From: Siphonodentalium dalli | Lineage: Eukaryota > Mollusca > Scaphopoda > Gadilida > Siphonodentaliidae | Assembly: GCA_032622095.1 (NCBI GenBank) | Contig: CP136065.1 | Span: 58,585,949 to 58,649,948 of the forward strand | Direction of reading: 5' to 3' | Length of the DNA stretch: 64,000 nucleotides | In this document: positions 10,207 to 21,010 of the stretch, piece by piece | Layout: the number at the start of each line of letters is the position of its first letter | Numbering within the stretch: the stretch's first letter is position 1 | Notes under the pieces: model-generated | What the model saw: only the letters and a program-made list of their open reading frames with translations | What the model was told of the DNA's origin: nothing | The model's database searches: none | Position numbers and translations under genes: made by a program

Positions 10207-13200
10207 TTACAAACGGTCACCTCTTGGTATCTCTTGCTCCATTCCCACATGTGTCGCCTCATCATACGTTGGAGGTGGTTCATCTTCAAATGATTCCTCC
10301 ATACTTAAACTTCGTTGAAACTCAATGGTGTGGATGTTAGCATGCAAGAAGTCTTTAACCATCTGCGGAACTCTTGGAGATCTCAATTCAAACTCTTTGC
10401 TCATTTCTAAGTCGCAATTTTCAATTCTGACCTCATGCGTGATGTATGCCTGTTCGGCATTAATGATGACTGGTCGGAAATCTTCATCAGACTGACACAA
10501 ATCTGGGAGATCAGCTCCGTGGACATTACCATATATGGACGTAGTCTTTGGTGGTGGGTGTACTTCGATGGTGTGCTCGTGTGATAAACCTGTCTCGTGT
10601 ATTATGGTATTGAAATTTGATGGCTGAACTTCGATATTCTGCCCCTGTGATGCAGTGGATAATGTGTGTGAGATCTTACACTGTGGCTTGAGCATTATGG
10701 TCCAGATCGGTGTCACAGCTTGAAAGCTAGTACATGATTGTGTAGATCTATTCATACGACCAAATGTCACGGAGTCGCATCGACTTCCGGAGCCCTCGAC
10801 ATAATAGTCCAGTGCTCGACCCGATCGCAGCAGGTTGTTAGTCGGAGCTGTCGTTCTCGCTGGTTGGATTAGTCTTGATTTCTTTGTGTACTTGTGGATG
10901 ACAATACGCAGTGCACATATCAATGCCAGAAAACACATAGTACTGGCAATCATGACTGACACCCTGTACACATAAAACTGTGCCTGGTGACCTGAAAGCA
11001 ATTGTAAACAAGCCTTGAAATAGGGTGTCTTGTCATTTGCAGAATGAGGTCCCCCAGAGGGTGAATTTAGTGATGCTACCCCGCATAGTGGGCTAGCATT
11101 ACCAAATTCACCCTCTGGGAACCTCATTCTGCTAATGACAGACACCCTATCTCAAGGCTTTGATTGTGAAGTACTATAATCAATTCCATTTGATAAGTAG
11201 GCTTTAACTTCTGAAAGGGCCTTGACCCTTTCTTGACTAATTACTCATGGACAAGTAGTTCCCTTAGGAAATTCTCAGAAAATAAGTTCAATAAACGATC
11301 ATATGTCATTTGTTAACTTCATATCTGAACATTTCCCACATGAATAGGAATTCTTCTGCACTTTTTTCGTCTGCTTTTATTTGCTGAATATCCCTCCAGA
11401 TGATTAATAGATTAATCCAACCTCTACCTTTATATCTTGGTGGGAGATTCCATTTAGTAAAATGGTACTGAGGTGACTGGAAATTCAAGATTTGAATATG
11501 CAAGTTGACCCATCTATAAGAAAATGTATTGGCCTAACAAGTTTTATTTAATTTTTTTATAATTGGTTAAAGAATGTAAGAACAAATTATAAAAATTGTT
11601 AGAGAATGTAAGAAAAAATTAAAAAAAAAAATTATAATTAATATAAAACAATTGTTTGGCCAATGCATTCTCTTATATATATATATATGCGAGGCGACCT
11701 ATGGTCTTTACTATATATACTGCTGGAATTCAAAGGCGAGATAATTGCCTTGGATTTGAATCCTAATGGTAATCGCAAAAACTTGAAGGAAGATATTGTT
11801 GTATAGTACGCTCCCTCGTTTATTAGATCAAGTCAATTCCTTTTGGCAGGATAAAGTATAATAGTCCTTAAATCCGGGCAGTGCAGTTCTGGAATGTAAT
11901 CGATGTATGCCAAATTTCATAAATGGTATCTTGTCCAACAAAATAAACTAATGCTTACACAAGTTTTAAAGGCACGGATGGCGTTTGTGATTGTATTGCT
12001 GTTAAAATAGTCATATCCATTAAAACCACCATAAACCGAAAGAATATTAAAATCTAGACTAACTTTTTTCTCATGCAAATCATAAATACCGCATAAATAG
12101 TATGTTATTGTCTAGTTTGTATGCTGTGTTATGTAAACAAAAGCCAAATTCTATTACAGTACAGTATGTAAAGAGTGATGAGCAAAACACTCGGCGGGGA
12201 GACCCCACTAAAGAACTTTAGTTAAAACTGCCACCGTATTGTTTGCAACATACCGACTGGTATAGCACTCGCCAAACAAGATTTTGCTGTTGAATGGGTC
12301 ACTGAATCACTCCCCCCCCCCCACCCTCCCCAGTACTCATCATTCAAACGATTCCACTGGTTAGATGACGTAGCTTTGTTTATAGCAGATTTAGTTTAGG
12401 GAGGCGACATTTTATATCCTTTGAATGAGGACACAAGTGTGGTAGCATCACTAAATTCACCCTCCGGGAACACGAGATTGAATATAAAATGAACTATTTT
12501 TGTAAAATAAGAACCCCCCCCCCCATTGTGATACAAGTCATAGTTACATATGCACATCAATATTTTGAGTTCAATAATAGCTAGGTATGGTATGGTAGCA
12601 ACACAAATTCAGAATATGCTATTAAATTTAATTGGGTATATTTCAAGCATTTCAATTAAATCATGAATGGAATATGTATGTACCAAAATCAGATGTGTTA
12701 GAAAAAATTACCAAGTTTAAGCTTTTCCCGCTGCCTTGCCTCCATGAGCTTCACAGGGCTTATGAAAAAACCACACATTGCCAAGTACGGGGCTTGGGCT
12801 TGTAGGCGTTGATAAAATGTGTTTTTTTTTTATTTAATCTCTTTTTAAAATCAAAATTGGGAAAATCTAATGGTATTTTATCATCCGGCAGGGTAGGGTC
12901 CTGCGAATATTCGAGATTCGATTCGAAAGTCAAATTCGATTCGAAATTGCCAACTCGAAATTTCGAATATACACTGATGGAAAAGTAGGCTGTTTACGGA
13001 CAAGTACACACATCGATCTTAGTTGTTTTTGTACCATTTAATTACAGAAAATGATGTATATATGCACCGTATAATTCTTATTGTACATCGCGATTATATA
13101 TATTAAATATAAGTATAGCCAGCAATTAGCCACTATAGGACTACTAAATACGCCTGAATTATAGCTTTGAACATGGTAGCCAAAAGTTCGGAGATCACCG

Positions 13201-16200
13201 ATGGACCGACAACGCGCGTGAATAATATCTGAGAATTTGAACAACACGTGTTCCCAGCATCGAAAAGTGCATTTTGGCGATGTTTTCTTTTGAAGTTTAC
13301 TTTCAATTTCGGAGCGTTCTTTGACACTTCTTTGACAAAATGTCATCGTTATTCGTGTTTATTTTAAACATGATAAAGCTGCAGGTAGTGCAGGGACTTA
13401 CACGTGAGATGAATTCAACCTGGTGTATAAATTGCAGGCATCTGGGACAATGACCCACCTATGGAATCATCTGTCCAAGAAGCATCCAGCATAACATAAT
13501 CAGGTTACCCTGTGACTGTTGTTGCATCTTCAAGTTTATAACAACGGGTGATTCCGAATGTCGATTTGAAATTTTGCATGTACATGCAAACTGTACAAAT
13601 TTCGCGTGATTTTAGTTCTGATAATCCGTTTAGTGGTTGTATATTAATCGCCGTGACGGCCGCATGGACGTTTTTTTTAAATCTGCCTTTTTTTCTCGAC
13701 AATTATCATTTGAAGTTAATAGTATTGCAATCGACGGTTCATCGCCACATAAGTTATGATGGAACTTCGTGCATGTAGTTGATAGAACGTTTCACAAATC
13801 GTCTAATCGTTGACAAAACATGCCCAATTGAGAATGTAACACACATATATGATTCGATTCGATTTCCAGAATTCGATTCGATCAAAATCTCCAATTCGCA
13901 GGACCCTACGGCAGGGTTACCAGTCATGACACCAAAATGACCGATACTACTCTTTTATAAATGTAAATAGATAGACGATCTCTAATGAGTCCCAATTCTA
14001 TATGAAATTTATTAATCCAATTTAGTGGACAAGGTTAGCAAATTTTGTATAGATTTGCGATGAATTTGAGATCCTTTTTATCAAGGAAAAACGATCTCAA
14101 AACGGCTGGGTTTAAAAAATAGATATTGATTTCCTAATCGCACACCTTCAAGAAAAAATATAGTTCAATTTTAAATTTTTCTTTTCATTTGACAAAATTG
14201 TTCAACCACCCTTATCACCCATGTTTATCTCAGTCAACACTAAATAACGCAACACAAATTGAATATCTTTATTATTATATTCTAATTTACATTGATCGAT
14301 ATCATTGCGCTAAGCTCTTAACGCCACTGCGCGTGCTGATAATACACTTGTGTCTTACTTAAAAAAATATGAGGCTGGATTTATAGGCTAATTATGTGAT
14401 AAATAAAAATCTAGTACCTCTGTATACAAGTGCATCGGGGTGATCTTTGCAGTCATCGGGATCCTTGTTTTTGGATCGAGAGTTGAAGGAGAACACAAAT
14501 CCTTTGCCATTATGCTCAGAGTTGGAGTGGAAGTGTATGTATATATGATTCCTCGCACTAATGATACATACACCTTTCTCTGTACTGTTTGTTGAGCAAT
14601 ATCTTTCCCTCTCTTCAAGATAACTTTCATCTGGAATGAAATTTGTTGGTTGACATTGCTACATCACAGTAATTCAGCTTCATTCAGTTAGAGCTGCTGC
14701 AAAGAAATAAGCTCAGTCGATGTCAGTCAAGAGACTCATTGAAAGAGTTGTGTCCTTTGTAAAATTGGGCAGCAATCATTTGAACTTCTAACAAACTGAA
14801 TGTGGCTGAAATTTGCTGCATGGCAAAATGTTTTGTTTTTATATGCACGTTTTGAAGAAAAAAATGGTATGTTATTGGACCGTCCGTCAGTTCCCTTTTT
14901 TCATTGCTGGATGATGACTATAGTAAGTCTGAACTGAATGGAATGAAATTTAGTATGTGGGTTTACAAGCCCAAAATACAGGTCATGTCCGAATTTGGGA
15001 TCCGCCCACCAAATTTTGCCCGAGTTATGGTCCTTGTCTACTCAAAATTTGCGAATTATTTTGGTTTCTGAATGATAACTTTAATTTAGTTGTCTGACTG
15101 TTTTCAAATTTTGTATGTGGATTAGCAACATGAAAATACAGGTCATGTTTGAATTTGGGTTCAGTCCGCCTAATTTAACCAGAGTTATGGTTCTTGTTGA
15201 CTTATAATTTGTTTTCCGGGTGACGGCTTCAGTTATAGTTATGTTTGTTTTCAAATTTGGCATATGGATTACTCATCATGGCCCTTTGTTGAAATTACCA
15301 TTAGTGTATTTTGCCATGCTCCAGCAATGCTCTTGTTAAAGTCTGAGGTTGCACATTTTGGCATTGGCGAATTTTGACATATTAAAGGGATACTATACTC
15401 AAATGTTGTTGTTGGTTTCTATAGTCTCTGAGTCGTAGAATAAGCTAACCAGATTTCCATTATTTGAAAGTTTGTTGAGAACTAAGTAATGTTATTAATG
15501 GCAGATTAGCCGGAATGCGAAATTGTCGTTGTCGAGTAATTTTTGGACAGTTTTCAAGCAAATGTATCAAATAAATGTTATATTATATGCATAATGGTCC
15601 AATTTACTCATTTAAGTCATTGTATAGTCACTAGTCAGTGAGTGGCTTTAGTTTACGCCCCATATCAACATAATTTTCTATACGATCATGTGTTGCCCAA
15701 TCCACTATCCGTGAATTATTTTGCTTGCGTCTTGTACACAGAAATTTGTAATTCAATTTATGGCTCCAGCCATAAATTAAATTTATATCAAATTATTAAC
15801 TTTGATTTTAAGATAACCTATTAACCTGAACGTTTACAGAATACATCTTCGACTCAAATTACTTAGTTTTCTATATATTATCGATATTAGATCATTGTTA
15901 TCACCGGGAATTTATTGAAAATGGCGTACATTACCCCTTTAAAAGAAGCAGAATCAATTTATATAGAAAGAGTATGGATCTGTCTGTCCGTCCATCTGTC
16001 TGTTCACAATTTTTCTCCCAGACCCCTGGATTGGCGATGCAGGATATCTTGGCGAATGTTATAACAACATTAATTTTTTTCAAATTTTTTTTTTTTAAAT
16101 TGAGCAAGTTCAATAACCTTTTTTTTTTAATTATAACAAATTTTTTTAAATTAATAAAAAAAATGTGTTTAAACTAATAAACAAAATATATGTATATATA

Positions 16201-19200
16201 AAAAAAAAATGTGCGCAAAGCACACAAAGGGGCCTTTGTGCAGGGGCTGCAGGCCCCCACGCCGCTGAATAAACCTTGAGTAGCCTCTCAGCTAGTATTT
16301 TATATTTAAAAAAATGCTTGTAAATGAAGTCGAGAAAGAAATCGGCTTTATTTAAATGTTCTACAGGTGTGACCCTTTGTGTCATCTATTGATCTTTTTA
16401 AAACTTTTGTTTAACCCTTTCTATATTAAATACTCATTGACGAGTAGCTATCCCTTAGGAAATATTCAGATAGGTTGATTGATGAACTTATATTATCTGA
16501 ACATTACCCTCCAATAATTAGGACTCCTTCTGAACATTTATTATTGTTTGGTTGTCTCCTTACATTTACTGAACATCCATACGGATGAATCTCACATTTA
16601 CTGAACACCCATCTGGATGAATCTTACATTTACTGAACACCCATACGGATGAATCTCACATTTACTGAACACCCACCCGGATGAATCTTACATTTACTGA
16701 ACACCCATCCGGATGAATCTTACATTTACAAAACACCCACCCAGATGAATCTTACATTTACTGAACACCCCTCCGGATGAATCTTACATTTACTGAACAC
16801 CCCTCCGGATGAATCTTACATTTACTGAACACCCCTCCGGATTAATCTTACATTTACTGAACACCCCTCCGGATGAATCTCACATTTACTGAACACCCAT
16901 CTGGATGAATCTTACATTTACTGAACACCCATCCGGATGAATCTTACATTTACTGAACACCCATCCAGATGAATCTCACATTTACTGAACACCCATCCGG
17001 ATGAATCTTACATTTACTGAACACCCCTCTGGCAGTGTTCGCGCTGTCGGTAGCCAAATTAGCCAATGGCTAATCTTTTTCGAATTTGGCTAATAAATAT
17101 ATCTTTTGGCTAAACTTTTGGCTAAATTTTGTTTTACCCCAAATGTAGACGGAAAGCATTGAGTCAGTTGTAAGTAATTAGTAACATGATCTCAATGTAG
17201 ATACCACAAAACATAATTATTAATTTGTTACAGTTAATCCTCCCTTTGTTGTTTGGATTATGGACGCATCCAGTCATTGTACCAATTCATATTAATGGCG
17301 ACACTATATAGCACGTATTTATGTCAACGCTATGTTACCAGCGAGTATAAGACAATAGGTTAATCAGCCGAATATGAATGGCGACGGATTAATTTATGAC
17401 TCGTTGATTTCAGAAATAATACAAGGCGAAATGACAGTACGCCTGATGAGTGTGTATCAATACTAAACGCAGTTTCCAGGCTGGAGTCGCTTAGATATTT
17501 ATTGTTACTTTGATATTTGTGAATAATTCTAACTTGCCTTTCTAGTAGCTCATTTTACCTGTTTCTGTGGTTAATTTTGACTGTATATAACGAATTATTA
17601 GCGCAATTAAATTTGGCAAATATTTTTTTAGTTGTTTTTGTGTTGTTTTAATTATGTTTTTATACTGAGTAACAAATAATGTTTAAAGCAAATATTTTAG
17701 TCATTAATTGTGAACCGCCCAGAAAATGAGGATTTAATTTGGCCAAAAACCATTTGGCTAAAGTTTTTTTCATTTGGCTAATAAAATTTTCATTTGGCTA
17801 AACTTTTGGCTAAAATATTTTTCGATCCAGCGCGAACACTGCCCTCCGGATGATAATCTTACATTTACTGAACACCCATCCGGATGAATCTTACATTTAC
17901 TGAACACCCCTCCGGATGAATCTTACATTTACTGAACATCCATACGGATGAATCTCACATTTACTGAACACCCATCTGGATGAATCTTACATTTACTGAA
18001 CACCCATCCGGATGAATCTTACATTTACTGAACACCCATCTGGATGAATCTTACATTTACTGAACACCCATCCGGATGAATCTCACATTTACTGAACACC
18101 CATCCGGATGAATCTTACATTTACTGAACACCCCTCCGGATGAATCTTACATTTACTGAACATCCATCTGGATGAATCTTACATTTACTGAACATCCATC
18201 TGGATGAATCTTACATTTACTGAACACCCATCTGGATGAATCTTACATTTACTGAACACCCATCTGGATGAATCTCACATTTACTGAACACCCATCCGGA
18301 TGAATCTCACATTTACTGAACACCCATCCGGATGAATCTCACATTTACTGAACACCCATCCGGATGAATCTTACATTTACTGAACACCCATCCGGATGAA
18401 TCTCACATTTACTGAACACCCATCCGGATGAATCTTACATTTACTGAACACCCATCCGGATGAATCTTACATTTACTGAACACCCCTCCGGTTGAATCTT
18501 ACATTTACTGAACACCCCTCCGGATGATAATCTTACATTTACTGAACACCCATCCGGATTATTCTTACATTTACTGAACACCCACCCAGATGAATCTTAC
18601 ATTTACTGAACACCCCTCCGGATGATAATCTTACATTTACTGAACACCCCTCCGGATGAATCTTACATTTACTGAACATCCATACGGATGAATCTCACAT
18701 TTACTGAACACCCATCCGGATGAATCTTACATTTACTGAACACCCACCCGGATGAATCTTACATTTACTGAACACCCATCCGGATGAATCGTACATTTAC
18801 TGAACACCCATCCGGATGAATCTTACATTTACTGAACACCCCTCCAGATGAATTATAGACTATTCCAATGTATACTTTTATAACTTGTGGGAGAGTCCAT
18901 TTAGTATTGAAAGGGTTAACAAATTATGCCCGTCACCATCAAAACTCACTGTATTCCTGAACAGAAACATAGTCGTTATCCTCCTCCCCACAGCATTCAT
19001 TGTCTTTATGCAGATCAATGGTGACCAGCTGTAAAACAACTACACTGTCCTCGTCCGGGGCACTTATACGCCATGTGCAGTCGGTGTTCCTGGTAAATAA
19101 GCAATTCACTTTGGTTTAATACAATAATGGCGCATCTAATTAATCATAATTTTTACGAACATTAGATAACTGCCTGTTTTAATACAGTGTCAAATATCCT

Positions 19201-20668
19201 GAAATAGGTTCCATTCCAATAATTCTACATTTTTTTTTATCTGTAAATTGCATAAATTCACATTCAATATTGGTTGGTTAAAAGGTCTAAATGCAGGTTA
19301 ACTGAAATTTTATTATTTCTTAAGAAGCATTATCTCTTCCACAACATTATCTATATAATTTCTTGGCTATGAAATAATAAATATGAATCGAAGACCCCTG
19401 TCCGGACATGCGTCTCAATTAATATTGATTTTATTTGGAATTTTGTTCGTATAAAATAACTCTGTGTGGTTCAATAATGGTCCGTGATATTCACAACCGT
19501 CTGATTTATTTGCGTTTTTTTTTTTTATTTTCAGTTATTTTAATCATTGAAAATAAGCATATGATTCACTCTAGGTCTTATTCACTTGATTCGCACTTAA
19601 TATTACAATAGATACAATCAATCAGAGACATTTTGCAGCTCGCATTCGTCGGAGCATCACGCTGGAGGCCTCTATTTAAAAGTTCTATTTATAGAACAAA
19701 GAAATGTTCCATTAATTGAATAAAATAATATCGTAATAAAATCAATTGATTGATAAAATCATTTCCGGGTAGGGATTTCCAACTCGTATGTATTATTTCA
19801 TACTCAGGAAACTATTTAAAAAAAATGTATTTAAAGAGATAATCCATATTTAATATGGAATGATGTGATGAATGATCAGTTGGAAATCACTTTTATATAT
19901 CAAGTCAACTTTCAAGGACAATTGATTTCCCAGTTAGGCCACAACAATATTATTTGATGGTTTGCAAACCTCAGGGAAAATAATCTCTTGATGGAGGGGA
20001 GATGCTATTAATATTATGACTGAGAGAACGGTTAGGTTTTTTTTAAAACATTTTGTTTGCATATTCGGTAAAAGGGCTGTCGACAGATTTTAAACCATCT
20101 ATTTAAATTGGTTTCACCAAAGGAATGGTGGTACCTTCTACAGTAATGCTCTAATTAATCGACCTCTTAACCACAGCATAATTATGGGTAACTTTTCAGG
20201 ATTTAGTCGGAAATATGGCTTGTTGCCATTCATCGTAAAGCTCTCCCTGAGAGCTTTCCGATGAATGGCAACAAGCCATATTTCCAACTAAATCCTGAAA
20301 AGTTACCCATAATTCTGCTGTGGTTAAGAGGTCGATTAATTAGAGCATTACTGTATAAGAGACCCTGGAGAATAGGTTTGGTTCACAAAAAGAGGAGATG
20401 CCACCACACAGTCCAAAGTGGTAGCAGGACCCTAACCAAATAATTTGACATCCAATTCGATTGATTGCTGATCTATCTCCACAGTTTTTTTCACACCAAG
20501 ATACATGTATATCATAAAAGTAAATCAAATTTAATTAGACCAACCTGTGGTATGTTGGTGACTCAAGTGGGTAAAGAAGGTGCCTGGCAACGGTCTCTGC
20601 TTCAAGGTTTATAATATGGTCAGCAGCGAATTTTTTAGAACCCAACCAACATTCACCGCTATGAAGCA
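10207..20668 (-). CDS. CUB-domain single-pass membrane receptor, last four exons
   Basis: Exons in transcript order: 20668-20545 (124 bp), 19089-18950 (140 bp), 14630-14418 (213 bp), and 10991-10207 (terminal, 260 codons plus TAA). Intron phases 2, 1 and 1 agree on both sides, and all borders are AG/GT. Exons 1-3 encode one CUB domain of about 110-120 residues: GECWLGSKK, LESPTYH, then NTDCTWRISAP, a CUB-like acidic stretch (ECCGEEDNDYVSV), YCSTNS..GVC and IHFHSNSEHNGKGF. That gives the four CUB cysteines and the NxxGF strand. Exon 4 gives a short linker, a ~22-residue hydrophobic helix (MIASTMCFLALICALRIVI) with HKYTKK as stop-transfer, and a ~220-residue cytoplasmic tail with PPPTYDEA near the end. 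PPxY motifs bind WW domains such as those of NEDD4 ligases (family knowledge). The incoming phase-1 acceptor means at least one upstream exon (signal peptide) is missing. I found no convincing candidate. Function is inferred as a cell-surface receptor or adaptor, and the subfamily is unassigned. Confidence 0.87.
11010..11160. mobile_element. GAATGAGG foldback element abutting the CUB gene's last acceptor
   Basis: The outer ends 'aagccttgaaatagggtgtc' and its complement (..gacaccctat..caaggctt) enclose the palindromic 'cagaatgaggtcccc' arms. Its inner boundary is only ~18 bp from the splice acceptor at 10992-10993, so element sequence supplies the region where the branch point and pyrimidine tract should lie. 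Confidence 0.85.
11206..11490. mobile_element. decayed relative of the TTAA minisatellite-bearing MITE
   Basis: Shows the same order of blocks as 16411-18919: 'gaccctttct', 'actcatggacaagtagttcc', 'ttaggaaattctcag', 'tgaacatttcccac', a single 'tgaatatccctccagatga' unit, then 'ggtgggagattccatttag'. It appears to be the unexpanded form: one repeat unit where the 16.4-kb copy has about 46. Terminal TTAA is lost. Confidence 0.7.
11510..11700. repeat. TTAACCC MITE fragment, inverted arms
   Basis: 'ataagaaaatgtattggcc' and 'ggccaatgcattctctta' are inverted arms around an AT-rich centre, ending in an (AT)n run and 'gcgaggc'. They match interior parts of 38675-38919. Confidence 0.6.
11966..12160. 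mobile_element. fragment of a TTAA element related to 42059-42576
   Basis: Starts TTAAAGGCACGGATGGCG. Further in it shares 'agtatgttattgtc' and 'gttatgtaaacaaaagc' with the element at 42059. The far end was not located. Confidence 0.5.
12161..12893. other. intron DNA with two poly-C tracts and a foldback fragment
   Basis: Poly-C runs of 11 lie at 12312-12322 and 12514-12524. 12439-12473 carries one arm of the GAATGAGG family ('tagcatcactaaattcaccc'). No exon was seen. Confidence 0.55.
12894..13908. mobile_element. hAT-superfamily element with BED zinc-finger remnant
   Basis: Inverted ends TAGGGTCCTGCGAAT / ATTCGCAGGACCCTA are flanked by an exact 8-bp duplication CGGCAGGG (12886-12893, 13909-13916). 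That target length and the TAGGG end are hAT hallmarks. Subterminal 'cgattcgaa' motifs repeat on both sides. On the plus strand near 13440-13495 a frame reads GTMTHLWNHLSKKHP and then stops. This is the second half of a BED-type zinc finger (H-x4-5-H) as in hAT transposases. Upstream, 13262-13280 gives a possible SAFWRCF, echoing the BED aromatic block. No DDE/dimerisation domain fits in 1 kb, so this is a deletion derivative. Confidence 0.88.
13965..14115. repeat. dispersed palindromic repeat, family shared with 46760-46945
   Basis: Contains 'tctctaatgagtcccaattc', 'gaaatttattaa', and the end 'gatctcaaaacggctggg'. 46760-46945 shows the same blocks reversed and more complete. Confidence 0.6.
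14116..14417. other. CUB-gene intron DNA, nothing recognised
   Basis: AT-rich, with no repeat or exon identified before the exon that begins (in plus coordinates) at 14418. Confidence 0.5.
14631..15381. repeat. intron with a weak ~160-bp tandem motif
   Basis: Blocks 'aaatttagtatgtgggttta', 'aaatacaggtcatgt', 'gaatttggg' and 'agttatgg' recur near 14947-15060 and 15107-15215, with a weaker third near 15250. The same wording (a 'ttatggtcc' block after a 'cggtt' gap) reappears around 48020-48200. Non-coding. Confidence 0.5.
15382..15942. mobile_element. TTAA element, ends AGGGGTACTGTACGCC, copy 1
   Basis: Left end TTAAAGGGATACTATACTC and right end ..GTACATTACCCCTTTAA. The interior 'ttgttgttggtttctatagt', 'tttcaagcaaatg' and 'catcttcgactcaaattact' matches 51046-51643 throughout. 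TTAA flanks make it piggyBac-like by target. It has no transposase. Confidence 0.8.
15950..16305. mobile_element. Helitron-like or unclassified dispersed repeat
   Basis: Starts with 'atatagaaagagtatggatc' and 'tgtctgtccgtcc', then 'ttctcccagacccc', an A/T-rich centre, a GC hairpin 'ggggctgcaggcccc' and an end 'gctagtat'. The start and core match 62445-62710. A TC..CTAGT arrangement with a 3' hairpin would fit a Helitron, but the hairpin is farther from the end than usual, so the class is uncertain. Confidence 0.4.
16560..17032. repeat. 32-bp minisatellite, left part
   Basis: Tandem units of 'tttactgaacacccatccgg' + 'atgaatct(t/c)aca'. Unit variants differ mainly at 'cat/cct/cac' and 'tta/tca'. 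It continues after the hAT insertion. Confidence 0.95.
17033..17841. mobile_element. non-autonomous hAT element nested in the minisatellite
   Basis: Inverted ends CAGTGTTCGCGCTG / CAGCGCGAACACTG are flanked by 8-bp ccctctgg (17025-17032) and ccctccgg (17842-17849), one mismatch, i.e. a target duplication of a minisatellite unit. Subterminal regions carry clustered 'ttggctaa' motifs at both ends, a typical transposase-binding layout. No coding capacity. Confidence 0.88.
17842..18855. repeat. 32-bp minisatellite, right part
   Basis: Continuation of the array, about 31 units (about 46 including the left part). Some units carry a 3-bp insertion ('gatgataatc'). Strings of identical variants suggest recent local duplications. 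Confidence 0.95.
19090..20140. other. CUB-gene intron, no exon seen
   Basis: AT-rich. 19395-19445 ('cctgtccggacatgcgtctc', 'aattaatattgattttattt') resembles 58235-58290 in the intron of the PERCC1-like gene, so a dispersed repeat is shared. Confidence 0.5.
20141..20353. mobile_element. palindromic mariner-type MITE, copy 2
   Basis: CAGTAATGCTC..GAGCATTACTG arms with TA on both sides (20139-20140, 20354-20355). The two arms are nearly identical over ~100 bp, centred at 'aaagctctccctgagagctt'. It lies in a CUB-gene intron. Confidence 0.9.
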
Positions 20669-20829
20669 CTGAAAAAAACAAGTAAGAAACATTTTACAAG
20701 GATAAGATTTGGAAAATAAACCATGGAAACCAATAGACACCGCGTTGGGGAAATATGACAAAGATTTCTGTTGGGTACCTGGGTATAGGAATAAGAGGGT
20801 TCTCCATTTGGTATGGGGTTTGGGTCGAA

Positions 20830-21010
20830 GAGATTTCCACCTTGGAATTTCCAACTGCAACCCCGCCTTTAAAGTAGACTGAAATTTCCAAGACTGAGAA
20901 ATTCTATATGGACAGTGGACACCCCCTTGAGTTGGAATTTTCCAGCTGATTCCTTAAATTTTTCAAACTAACATCCCCCTGTGGTTGGAAATTTCCAACT
21001 GATTGCAATT
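20830..21010. repeat. 'ttggaaatttccaactg' repeat cluster
   Basis: Three or so copies of palindromic 'ttggaatttccaact'-like motifs are separated by 50-100 bp. The same family is much better developed at 43830-44480, with others near 49270 and 52180. Confidence 0.6.

Larger units (their letters stand above)
16411..18919. mobile_element. TTAA-flanked MITE expanded by an internal 32-bp minisatellite
   Basis: Ends TTAACCCTTTCTATATTAAA and ..TTTAGTATTGAAAGGGTTAA carry TTAA duplications at 16411-16414 and 18916-18919. Between 16560 and 18855 it holds the 32-bp array, interrupted by a hAT element. Unexpanded relatives of the same family are at 7436-7679 and 11206-11490. It lies inside an intron of the CUB gene. 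Confidence 0.85.

Noticed and set aside
13038-13346. 102-codon minus ORF inside the hAT element
   Set aside because: The BED-finger remnant is on the opposite strand. The minus ORF shows no transposase motif.
20609-20891. Minus-strand ORFs of 83 and 65 codons
   Set aside because: The first overlaps the CUB exon 20545-20668 in the wrong frame. The splice-consistent frame is a different one.
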